A stretch of 64,000 bases of DNA from Anoplopoma fimbria (Eukaryota; Chordata; Actinopteri; Perciformes; Anoplopomatidae): positions 20,545,921 to 20,609,920 of the forward strand of contig NC_072462.1 in the NCBI RefSeq assembly GCF_027596085.1, given 5' to 3'. Shown here one piece after another: positions 50,336-62,220 of the stretch. The notes beneath the pieces were generated by a model, which worked only from the letters and a program-made list of their open reading frames with translations, did no database searches and was not told where the DNA came from. A program made the position numbers and the translations under genes. Within the stretch, counting starts at the first letter, position 1; every line of letters starts with the position of its first letter.

Positions 50336-52607
50336 CAATAGCCACATGACAATTCCAATGTATATAACAGTGATGTAAACTTGGGAGAGCAGCACATATT
50401 CTCCACTACGAGATCATTTTTAACCAACCAATAAATGATTGAAATATTTTGAAAGAATATAGTAGAAATTGGCTCCCAGAGCTCAAAATTATATTTGTAG
50501 TTCTATGCCTCGCAACAGTCAATAAGCCAGATAAAAACAGCTAATCCGGTTTAACAAGTTAGTTGTTTGGTATTTGTTGCTTGAATAAAATACTTTTTTT
50601 CACAGTTCATTGAAACAATGGCTCCTTACTAATCCCAGTATGTCATGACTGGGTGATAGTGAGCAACATTATCAGGACACTAAAACCGATGCAGCTAAAA
50701 GGAATGGAGCCGTTATTCATATATTTACACCTGCGCTTTTTCTACTGTTGTAATGTCCACATTATCTTCCTATGAAAAGGGTCTATTTCCCCCAAAAAAT
50801 GTTTCCTCCTTAAAGTCAGAGTGTTAGGACTGTTAAGAACAAAACTATGCAATGTACACAGCTGCCTTTTTTAAGTTTTCACTTATGCAACATATCTTTG
50901 GAAAGCTTGTGATTCCATTGACGCAAACCATTTCAAAATAACCACAACAGCAGGTACAAGCAATGCCAGAAATCCAACAAGCAAACAAAAAAAAAAATTG
51001 AGGCAAATCACCTATAAAGCCTCATTAATATTCCACTGATCAATAACATTTGACAAAAAATGTTCTATTACATTGGCAAAGGTCCAGAGGATGCTATCAA
51101 GTAAAAATATTTAGACCAAAACACATTATTATATTAACAAATACCAACTGACTGCTGGTGGATTCATTTCAAATTAGGCAGCAGATGTGCTAATTTTCCA
51201 AGTACTCTCTGTTATAGCCAATATATTGATATTAAAATGGCAGCTGCACTCCAACCTTTTGATGGACACCTCACATGAGCCAATAGGAGCTTTCATGTTT
51301 TCTTACCATAGCCTACAATAGCCAATGGGAGTCCGTGTTGAACGGTTGGGCCCGCCCCTCTTCTTTCTTGTAAAGTCCGATCCAGTTGCAAACAATTGTG
51401 CTGATCCCTGACGTTTCGTATAGCCAATGACATTCCAGAAACGGTGATATGCTGCTTTATTGGGTAGCTTTCATGCCAGAACTAGGACCATAAGTTCAAT
51501 GTGACAATGGTTACCAAGGTTTTTTGGAAAATGCCTTGACATACTGTTAGAAATCCATGTAAACTTGACATTTTTATGTGGCATTGTTATAAAATTTGAA
51601 CTTGGTACAAGGTAAGGCTTCGATTTTACTGCTAATAAGTCCCAGCTTTAGTCATCTGCAGGCATTTGTTTCCAAGAAAATATCCAGTTGGAAAATGAAA
51701 ACCTTCTACTTCAATGTGTTCAAACTTCTGTTTCTCAGTGCCAGTATCTCTTACAGTGATTCTGGCTATTTGTTTGTTTGATACTATCTGTAGAAATGAC
51801 TCGTAGCTTATATAGGACTTGTTCTTACGTTGTTTGCTCAGCACATTGATAGTAATCTTAAGGATAACACTGTTTATAAAGATGCTGTAAAGCCAACAGG
51901 ACTGCAGGACCACATCCACCTTTGAAATGTAATAACATTTCATGTGGCTTGGTCTCATAACAAAACAATTTTCAGACAAAAGGAAGGCTGCAGTAAGAGG
52001 GAACCTGCTATGAGTCATGGGGAAATAGTAGAGAAGTAAACTCTCTTCATGCAACATTTCTAGCTACATCATTAAACCCTAACCTGCTGTCTTTTCCCTG
52101 TATTATTTTCATATTAATTCAGCTTCAGAGCTTTTCTATTCAAATTCAGACAAACTTTTTTTGGAGCAGCTAGTGAACGTTATTAGCAGAGAAATAATAA
52201 ATGTGTTTGCCTTAAGGCGGCATGGTGATTTGAAATGATTGTGGAAATGATCTCGATTGCGGCGTGTCTGATTTAGAAAGACAAGTGAAGGCCAAAGTCG
52301 GAGGAGAGGTGGTGGATCAGGGGCCCTGAGGAACAGCCTAATCAAAAGTGAATAACCCATGTGTGATTCCATCAATATTTTCTTTCTTCTGCTTTCCCTT
52401 CCTATCCTGACTAAACACGGTATATCTTACCAATAACATAACTGTATTATTTTTTATGTATTAACTGATTTGATTATGCATTATATGTGTTTTCATCTAT
52501 TAAATATTCAGCTCATCTATTATTGACATTATTGACTATTATGTTTCTGAAAGTTGGGGATGGGACCAAAATATTGTGTGTGTAATGTTTGATTTTAAAA
52601 AGTGACT

Positions 52608-52880
52608 CCTTAAAGCTGCAGTAGGGTTAACTTTTACAAATGAATATTTTTACCAAATTTGAAAACGACCAATCAGAGCCAAGGGGTCTCTAAGGCTAGT
52701 GTCAATAACTGCTTGTAAATTCCGACTCAAACCGCCAAACTAGCCAGCGCTGATAAAATAAGAATCAAGATTCTGTTACTGCAGTGCCTATTTCTCACCC
52801 CCAATGTATTTCAGAAAACACATTTAAGTGAACTGTTTAACTGTAAAAATGAGACCACGCATTTTATCTTAAAAGACAAT
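52608..52880 (+). repeat. Teleost dispersed repeat (AAAGCTGCAGTAGGG / CCAATCAGAGCC type)
   Basis: Ordered landmarks are TTAAAGCTGCAGTAGGGTTA, GACCAATCAGAGCCAAGGGG, CAGCGCTGATAAAATAAGAA, TCAAGATTCTGTTACTGCAG and TGTAAAAATGAGACCA. This is a repeat that I recognise from fish introns and UTRs. No coding capacity is seen. Confidence 0.55.
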
Positions 52881-55800
52881 CCGTTTAATCCAGCTTTAAA
52901 TTTTCAATTTAAGTGAAAACACAGAAGAAAAGTATCTCTCTGCAGAAAATAAGATCGATAACCACCAATCACACCAATCACAGTTCAGCTGCGTGCATTT
53001 TATTCCTCTCTGCCAGTATAGGTGGCCCAGGCAGCTTTACTATGTGTAGCCACAAAGTGAAAAAAACATAAAGTGATCTTCTTAACTGATAATTCTCCCG
53101 GGCCCCATCTCTGTGTGTCAGCCAATCCAATATTTTACTGTTGGACTTTGAAAAGGCATGGCTCCCCTTAGGCATACAAATGCGATTCACTGATAAATGC
53201 GCTAGTGAGTTACAGCCCTGCTGGAAAGCGACACAGTCTGATATGCGCATGCCAATGAATCCGCGAAGAGGGCTTCACACACGGAGAACTGCACACATTA
53301 TCACAGACAGACACACACACACACATTCACATTGAACTGCACATGCATGCATGCACGCACTGTCACGGACACAGGAACATAGGGAATATAACACGTTGAG
53401 ATGGTAAATCAGCATGCCAGCGCTGAACTTCAATTTCATTTCACGCCGCTGTTGTGGAGCCAGATCGTAACTTACAGCTTGTTGGACTCACACAAGCACA
53501 CACTTCAAACACACACACACTAGTTTGGGTATGCAAGGACAAGCAAAGTCACAGATGCAGAGCGATAGAAACACTTTTGTACATATGAGGGCAGATATTC
53601 TGAAAATTGATATGGATACACGTTCATACACAGGCTCACTCAGCTGGTTGTCCATCATTAAAATCCATCAGCTTTCTAATCTAGTCAAGACAGTTTGTGT
53701 ATGTATGGACATTGTTTTATCTGTTGTGTAGTTGCTAGATTGTACCATGCACATACCTGTCTGAGTATGTGTGTTTGTCCGCCTGTTTAGCTGTGGGAGG
53801 CTGTGTTTGATTTTTGTGTGTACTGAATTTGCAGGGCAGAGGACCCGGTTTTTTACACAGCAGATGCTCTAAAACTCAGAGGATCTTTGATGAAACACTA
53901 AGCTCTTTTCTTGAAACCAGTGAAACAGTGACGACAAAAGGATACATACAACAACTTATACGACCATCTGCTATTTATTCCCACAATTACCCCTATGTGT
54001 GTTTGCTGATGCATCAACCTTATTAGCTGGATTGTATCGTTTTTATAGTTTATATTTTTCTTTTTAGTATTTGAGCGTGTGCATTGTCGCCTGTCAACCC
54101 TAAATCACAGGCGCTGTATCAAATGACTGTATTTCTTTCTACTCATTAATACTCGAGCTAACCGCTAACCTCATAGCCAATGTCCTCACTTCATCAGTAG
54201 ACGTTTGATGATGCTGCTGCAGTGGAAAGGTATAACAGTGTTGTGCCCGGTGGCACTTGATGTTTGAACAAGTAATTGCAGCAGTGTTTAATCAGCTAAT
54301 CAAACAGTGGGGCCACTTGAATATCCTCTCTGACACTCGGCTAATGATAATTTGACCTTAATTGATCTTTCTACTAGAATTACGGTTAATCAGGGGACAA
54401 AGGATAAAGACATGAACTTGCAAGTGTCCCTCTGTTCACATGAAGCGGAGAACACAACATGGTGTCGCCATCTCCCCTCTACTTCTTCCATCTCACAAGC
54501 TTTTTCTGCTGCTTTAAACCATCATCACCAACTTTCCCTATCATTCATGTTTGCGTGTTGATATGCACGATTGAAATGCTTGACTGTGGCAAGTTTCTGC
54601 AGCGGCATGTATGTTGTGTGTTCATCACTCATGTCAGTTTAGCAAGCAACCCACAGACCCTTACACGTGGCGTATCGCGCGTGGGTTCATGTGAATGCGT
54701 TCATGTTCATTATTCTGGTTGTAGCATCTGGACAGAGATTTGTGCTTGTGATGTCCTGCAGGTCTTAACACCAGTGACCTTGCAACATGGAATTATGTTG
54801 GTTCTCTATGGTAATGAATCTGCTCTGTGAAACCACCACAGGCCTGCATAAGAAGTCCAACACCCTCAGTGCCCTGCATAATCCCACTATGAATAAAACG
54901 TTCAACTTCCCTGTAATGATGAAGATCTAGTCGATTCTTCCTGTTAACCCCTTGAGCCCTAGTGTTCCCTATTGTTTTTTATACCCAAGTACACAGCAGA
55001 ACACACCAGATTTGCCTCACATGAGATATCTTTCAGTTGCAGCAGTTTGCAGTGCTCTTTGCAGTGTTATTTTGTCATTGTTTATCTTTTTTAATACTTA
55101 AATTATCACTGATATGAATCGCTTGACTTATCCTTTGTTGCACTGGCAAAAACCTTTCTAAATTTGAGGGAAAAAAAACTTCAAGTTGTGATAGACTGTT
55201 TAATCACGAGGGCCCCGTCACTTTGCATCAACATAAATAAGTAGAATAATGAGTATGAATAGTAAAATTGAAGCTTTGTGAAGGACATAGATGATTATTA
55301 TTCTCATTCTGGTTGAGAATAACAGTGATCCAACCCTGCTTACAATTCCATGTCTATTACCAAGAGATCAATAGCACTTGAGCTGAATGTCATTATGGTT
55401 ATTAGGCCTGCTTGTGTGTGTGTATGTATGGTGGTGATGATGAGGCACGAGGACATTATGCAGGGTGGTGCGATTGCCTGTGCATAGTGATCACATGAGT
55501 GTACTCATTATTGTGTCTGCTTGTGAGTTGATGTTGCTAAAAGGGGTATTATGCATTTGTGGCGTGATCGGTGATATACCAAGCACTCATGAATACTGAA
55601 GTTTCAGTTTTATATTTTGTGATCTGTTTTCAAAGATGAATAATTACAGTGAAAAAAAAAGGATCTTGGGCTGGGGTACACAGACAGGGTATGGAAGTCA
55701 GAGTAATTAGAGATTAACTAATACGACGGTAACTTACAGTTTATTTTCAATGCCAGCCAGTAAGAAACTTTTATTTTTTTCTGTGGCCATGGCTTAAGAC

Positions 55801-56169
55801 AAAAGTCTGCTATTTACCTTTCAAGTTGCAGGTGAAAAAGAAAGTTCTGTTTTGTCTGAGTAGCTTGATAAATCAGAAGAGTCCTTGATCACACTTATCT
55901 CAAAGCTGCAAACAAAAGGCCTTTGTGGAACATTTGGCAGATAGATAACACAAAAATCTCACAACATGTGAGCACACATGCAAGAGTATTTAACACCATC
56001 ACCATGTGGCTTGTTAGCTTTAGAGCTAATAGTTACTCCCTAAAAATGTTTTATGTCATGTTTGAAAATGTATACAACCTCAAATTTAATCTATCATGTT
56101 TACGTACCAACCAAATAGTTCATGAAGTACTCCTTAACAGCCTGGCATTAATGTGTTTTTAATTCAAAC

Positions 56170-56570
56170 TAGCTGACTAGTGACAAGTGAGAGAAAATGA
56201 AGCACAAAGAGGCTAAAAACGTAGAAGAAAACTATGTGCGAGAAATATGTGAGAAAAATGAGAGCTGGAGAACTTAAAGTTCAAAGCAGGATATTGGTAG
56301 AGGCAGATGGCAGGGAGGGTAGTGAGGAAACAGGGGTGGAGGATGAGAAATAGAGATAGAGACCGACAGCCAGAGTGAGAGGACGAGGAGGAGAGGCTGA
56401 ACTTTGATACGACGGGGAGAGAAAGACAAGAAGAAGTTAAAGGGAGAGGACGGGGATGAAACGACAATGGAGATGGAGAGGGAGCAAAGGCTAGACTGAA
56501 GAATGGATATTGGAAGGGACAGACATAGAGAGAGTGATGCAACCCCCGTGACGATAAGGAGGATGGGATG
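56170..56570. repeat. Polypurine (GA-rich) low-complexity block
   Basis: About 400 bp dominated by GAGA, GGAG and GAAG units. The antisense Ser-rich frames of about 110-125 codons are compositional. Confidence 0.8.
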
Positions 56571-58900
56571 TGGCAGCGGAGGGGGATCAATAGAGGAGGT
56601 CAAAGACTGAGCGCTGTGTTGAGACGCTCAAGGACGTTCACAAGACAAAAACTCCAAAAAGGTCATTCAGCAAAATATTATTTTAAGTATTTATAAGCAT
56701 TCTCCTGCTTATAAATACTGCTTTCTGATGACAACAGCTTAATGCCACCTAAAGGCGGTTACAGGAACTTTTTTCCTAAGATTTTAATTATACAGTCTTT
56801 CACTTTGATAACATAGTAGAGTTAATAACACTCTACAGCATGCCCTGTAGAATTATATTTTTTTCAGAAACTCTACGTGAATGTTCTCTTACTTACAATA
56901 GCAAGGGTAATGCAAAAAAAGTTTCTCTCTTCTTCTCCCTCCACTTATTTGTCACATTAAGCACAAGGGCACCAGTGTCACCATCAAAGCTAACATCAAA
57001 GACAAACTTTATGGCTTTATTTTTTTTACGGAGATGCAAATAACTTTTTTCTTATGTAAATAAAGTCACACATCCGTTCAAAGTGACTCGACAGTCACAG
57101 AGGAGGAGATGAAAGAAGAGGGGCGATTCTAGCCACCAACATGCATTATGGATGCACATTAGTCAGACTTGGAGAAAATGGCGAGGCCAAGCGGGGAGAT
57201 AACTTCGATGGACGGACGGGGGGGAAAATAAGACAGAAAAAAACAAGAGCAGACAGTAAGGGCTGCGGAGGAAGAGGGGGGGATGAACTGCAGATCGAGA
57301 GGAAGACTGAGAGAGAACAAACAGTGTCAGGTTCATGTTAATGGGGACAGGGATCTTGTCCTATTAAATATAGATGACTCTGTTATGGGACATGAAATAT
57401 ACATGAAACACTACGTTTGACATCCGTACCAGCTGCGTTGGATCGAGAGAGGGAAAAGCTCGCTCAAGAGAAAAACAGTGAAATGAGAGGCATTGTAGTG
57501 AGAGTGCAAAAGGAAGGGGACAGACGGACAAAAGGGTAAGACATGGAGAGAGACATCAGGGTAAGACAAGGATCTTGACAGCATCTGATCCCAGGCCAGT
57601 AGGGGCATTCTTTTTTTGTCTTCTCTTCATAGGCTTTTCCTGAGACGGGGATCAATATTGTATTGTTGTTTGTTCTTGTGCTGTTGATCCTCAGTGTTTA
57701 AGTGTTAATCTGAGGTCTTCACTACGTTTGGTCATGACAGGGCCCATGGGACTTATAAGCAGAGCAGGGTTACTAACCCCAGTGTCCTGGCTAAAACACC
57801 CATCAGGCTCACACATATCCTTTAGTCCCCTGGGGTCACGGTCCCTACAACTTTTCTGACCCTGTGGACAAAGGCAATGTTTCTGTGTCGGCAGTGAGAA
57901 GACTTGTTCTAAATTATCCCCGGTTTTGGAAAGTAAAAGATAGTGTTTTGCTCCAGTGCCTATTTTATAGGTCTAGGTTGAAACCAAATCAGACAAAGCA
58001 TGGAACAAAATATAACTCTTATTTCCCATTCTTAATGTCATAACTATCCAAGGTAGGCTTAGCATAAGCAATGATATCGCGAAACGATGGTACATGCTCC
58101 TGTAGAAGCCGCAAGGGCAAAATGGACCAATATTGCGGCTGGTTTGGAAACTTTCTCTTATATAAAGAAAATGTTCATTGAAATGTGTCTCTAAAAACAG
58201 CCCCGCAGCAGCTGGATTTGTTTTAATTTTAGACTGACGACGGTTAGTTTGTTAATGGGATGAGTAGTTCCTTCACTCTGAAATTACTTATATATACGGT
58301 CTTGCACCTTTGACTGTTTTTTTTTCTTCTCCAAATCAAATGTTTTCTTGTAAAGACTCATCTTTTCCTACTTTATTAACTATTTATAAAATGATTTATT
58401 GATAGGTCAATGGGGTAAAAAAAAAAGAGAAATTTGCTTACCAAACCGGAACGTTCAAAAGTGGATGGTCAGTGTTGAGCAATTGGTGATATTTGATATG
58501 AAAATGGTAAAATGATATCCTGCCCTGCCACTACATGTCACTCGCTAAACAATGTGCATAGTTAGACAGTAATAAATAACCCTACATTATTTGAATTGAA
58601 AAGTTTGATGAATCAGATAATGATAATTCCATTCAGATTATTATATTGAATGAACATTTTCACCTTTGCTCCCGTCTGTTTCATGTTGCTAGAAACTAGT
58701 ATGACAGGCGGAATCAGCAGGAACGCCCCCACACAGAATATCCTGCTTGTTTTATGAGCTTATATAACTATAAAGGTTTTGATTTTGACAGTCTGTTCAG
58801 AATGCACATAGGGCAGTGATTTAACCACACAGATATTTGACTTATTAGCGTTTGGTAGCACTAACCCTTCTACAACCTCTGCCTCTGTCTTTGATTCCAG

Positions 58901-59134
58901 TTGCTAGGAACCAGTACGAGCGAATGAGCAGTGATGTAACCATGCAGTGCGGCTCCCTGGACAATGACGCATCGGTGTCATGGAAGGTGAACGGAACAGA
59001 TGTGAAGGCCCAGCACCGTCTAGAGGGTCCCAGACTGATGCTGACCGAAGTGGACCTTGGCCATAACGGACTCTACAGCTGCTTTCAGAACCCGCACGGA
59101 GAGAGGCGTGACACCATCTACCTCCACATCGGCA
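58901..59134 (+). CDS. cntfr: cntfr second coding exon: N-terminal Ig-like domain
   Basis: The 234 bases begin in phase 1 (the split GTT codon gives Val28) and encode residues 29-105. Signature segments are QYERMSSDVTMQCG, VSWKVNGTDV, LGHNGLYSCF and IYLHIG. These align by eye with the Ig-like domain of mammalian CNTFR (QYERLGSDVTLPCG, VTWRVNGTDL, LGHSGLYACF, VLLHVG). Cys44 and Cys88 would form the Ig disulphide, Trp55 is the core tryptophan, and Asn58-Gly-Thr is an N-glycosylation sequon shared with the human protein. The acceptor is strong: CTAAC branch-like motif about 37 bases upstream, a long pyrimidine run, then ATTCCAG. The donor is GGCA|GTAAGT, leaving phase 1. The open frame runs past the donor to about 59184, but that part has no family similarity and is intron. 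The next exon (fibronectin III/cytokine receptor module) is not present before 64000, so the gene is partial here. Confidence 0.93.
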
Positions 59135-61285
59135 GTAAGTACCCAGACAATTGCCCGCCGAATGTCATTTCATATAAGACATGATGAATCTTTAATCATC
59201 CCGCGGGGGAAACTGGGTAATTGCAGCAGAATAGAAATGAGAGGGGAAAAAAACATGGTGCCACTGACCACGATGCAATTACCACTCCAAAGGAAAAATA
59301 TGATTTATTAATGAGACATATTATGAATTTTAGCGTGCATATATGTGCAAAAGCAACAACAAAATCCATGAAAATATAGAACTGAACTTCTGTAATCAAC
59401 TGCTGTGACTACAGGCACCATGGAAATGCATTGCTCATGATAATGTTATAGCTCTGTTATGGCTATCCTGCTGGCTGTACACTTCCACTTGACATTACAA
59501 TAGAACGTATGTTCAGCTAGTGCAACACTGTTTACTGAATTTGACCTGGTGGTTTGATAATATCAACTTGTCGATCAGATGTGAATTGGTAAATCTGCAG
59601 CAGTTGTTGAGCTTGCTATCCAAAGAGTCCGGGGGCATGTGACTGGCTGAAAGCTGAAAGAACTGTGACCACCGCACTGGCATGAAAAGGGACATGATTA
59701 AAGTTGACAGTATGAAATAAAAATAATGTAACTTTTAATAGTGAGTTATAATATTTGAAGGGCTGAATATGATGATAAGAGTCCTTACAGTAGGAGCCAT
59801 TGCTGGCTCACAAGCCAACGATTAGTTGTTAAAATGACATTTGGTAATTTTGCAGTTATGGCTTTGCATTTTAATAATCAAGCAAAAGCTTAATGAGCGC
59901 CAGTTTAATGGCGTGTCACGGTGGCCTGTGAGTTGGCATTGGCCTCCTGTGAGATCCATTATTCTGATGGCAGAGGTTTATACACCGGGCCTGTGCATAA
60001 TAGCGTTGTTGAAGTAGGACAGATTTGTAAATGACAAGAAGCCTTGAGGATCATTAGAATGAAAAACACCTTTGTAAAATTTTGTATTTAGCAAAACATC
60101 TTTGTTCACACATGGATGAACTTTTTAAACAGCACCTTTTTGATTATTATTTGAATATGTTCTCTTAGACATTATTTGAACGCTTGATTCAGCATTGCTA
60201 CTTATTAAAAGCAATTTAGACTTACATTAAAACTTGCTCTCCAAAGTATCCCTCTGTATATAGTCAAATAAGTTGCAATGGTTTTATCGAAGGAAAAACC
60301 AGGATAAGTGTTTTTTCAATTTATTTATATTGCATCCTTTAACACCTCAGATATATTGTGACAGCTCCCTCCTCTAATCTGTGCCTAACCTCCTCATTTT
60401 GCCTCCAGTTTGGCTGTTGGAGTACATCTGTCACTGCATCAATGCTCCATGATTGATGCCCGTGTCTATTCTGAAATGACAGATTTGAGGAAAAACAAGT
60501 TCCAGTCACCAGCGAATTCATGCTCCTTTATTGTAGCAGGGGGGGGATGCACTTCTGCATTATCTCGGCTGGCCAGCAGTTCCTCACAAACAAGTGATCA
60601 CGTTCCATCTCCCTCCATCTGTATCTGTTGCTGTTAAATTTAATTCCCACAGGAATCAAGCTGCTGAAATTAGATACATTTTTGGCATCAGTCATGGCGA
60701 ACCACTTCAAAACGGTGCCAAAAGTGGCACATTTTGATACACTGCAGTAGAAACCTTGTCATTCATCACACCGATGGCATTGGGAAATTGAAGCCCTCGC
60801 CCTTTTGGCACTGTTGTACTATAAAGCCCACCTCAGGTCTAAATCAGACAAAGGTAGGTTCAAGAAAGATAGACTCGTTGCCCTAACTGAGCTCAGTCAA
60901 AATAATTCTCACTGTATATTTTTTTAAACATTTAAGCCAATTCAATGTAAGAAGTAAAATCAAAACAGCATAGGGCCAGAGTGACATCTGCATTGTTTAA
61001 ACAGGAAACCACACCTGTATGATTCCCACAGCTTGTCAGCAGGGCCGTTAGAAAGCCAAGCGCACCACCCATCGAGATTGTATCCTAGGCCGAAGTTGGA
61101 CGCAACGTTCCCATGCAAATGTTTGATGAATGAGACTGTACGGGGGTGTGACAGTTTGCTTAATCATATCGGCGATGATGAATTACTGAATGCTGAAATA
61201 ATACTGAATTAATGAGAGTTTTATGTCACGGTAGGTTATGTCAGCGGGGTGAATGATGCAATGCATAAACAGACCAGAAAGTGTG

Positions 61286-61290
<5 letters not shown>

Positions 61291-61378
<88 letters not shown>
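61291..61378. repeat. (GT)n microsatellite
   Basis: Perfect GT tract of 88 bp in the intron that follows the Ig exon. Confidence 0.97.
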
Positions 61379-61379
<1 letters not shown>

Positions 61380-61679
61380 TGTGTGAAAGAGAGATGTGTA
61401 TCTCATGTCTCTGTGCAAGCTTCTGCATGTGTGTGCATGTAATCCTTTTTACCAGCGGTCATTTTCTGCATCATAATGACACTTTGGTGGTCCCAAACAG
61501 TGTGTGTGTGTTAGAGATAGAGATAGTTACACTGTGTAACCATTCATCAGGGTTCAATTGCAAGTTATCCTCACAGTGGATGTAATTGTTTTGATATCAG
61601 TTGGTGATTTTATGACATGTGCGAGGCACACATTGGGGCCACATCAACATCAATTCTGAATCCTCATCCCTTACTCATT

Positions 61680-62220
61680 TTTCAATCAGCTTTTTTTTTC
61701 TCCCCTTCTGTATCCCTCCACATCTGTACTTTTCTCTTTTGTTCCTTTGTCTTCTCTCTCTCTCCCTGTGTGTCCCTCTCTCTGTTTTTTATCTGCTTTT
61801 TCATTATGTTAACTGTCTGCCACAAAACTTTAAAGTGTCACGCAGACACAGCGCTAACGACATCATGACAGGCTACACTTGTCGTGATTACCGTCACGAT
61901 GATAGTTTGATTTTATGCCGTGTTTATTGCGCACACCGGGGGCTTGTTAGGTTTAACAGGGATGTGTTATCAGGAGAACGGAGCCATCTGTCTAGGCCTA
62001 CTTTAAATGTTCTCCTTCACCCTTTGTCTCTTTTCACCTCAAACTTTCTGACCTTCTCATCCTTCTCGCTTGTTGTCTTTGTCGTATTTGTACAATTCCT
62101 CCACTTCCAGTCCTTTCCTGCATCCATTCCTTCTTCCCTGCCTTTCTTTCTCGATCATCTTTGCTTCTCACTCTCTCAATGTCCCTCTCCTCATCCCCCC
62201 TCCATCTCCCTCTGCCCCTC
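61680..62220. repeat. Polypyrimidine-rich stretch
   Basis: CT-rich DNA (61680-61800 and 62010-62220) supports the longest open frame in the window (229 codons from 61619). That frame is rich in Phe, Leu and Ser only, with no domain signature, so I do not treat it as a gene. Confidence 0.7.

Noticed and set aside
56213..56603. Two overlapping - strand frames of 109 and 125 codons
   Set aside because: Ser/Leu/Pro-rich translations of a purine-rich block; no start context or domain support.
59135..59184. Continuation of the Ig-exon open frame past the donor
   Set aside because: The sequence after GGCA|GTAAGT loses CNTFR similarity immediately; it is intron read-through.
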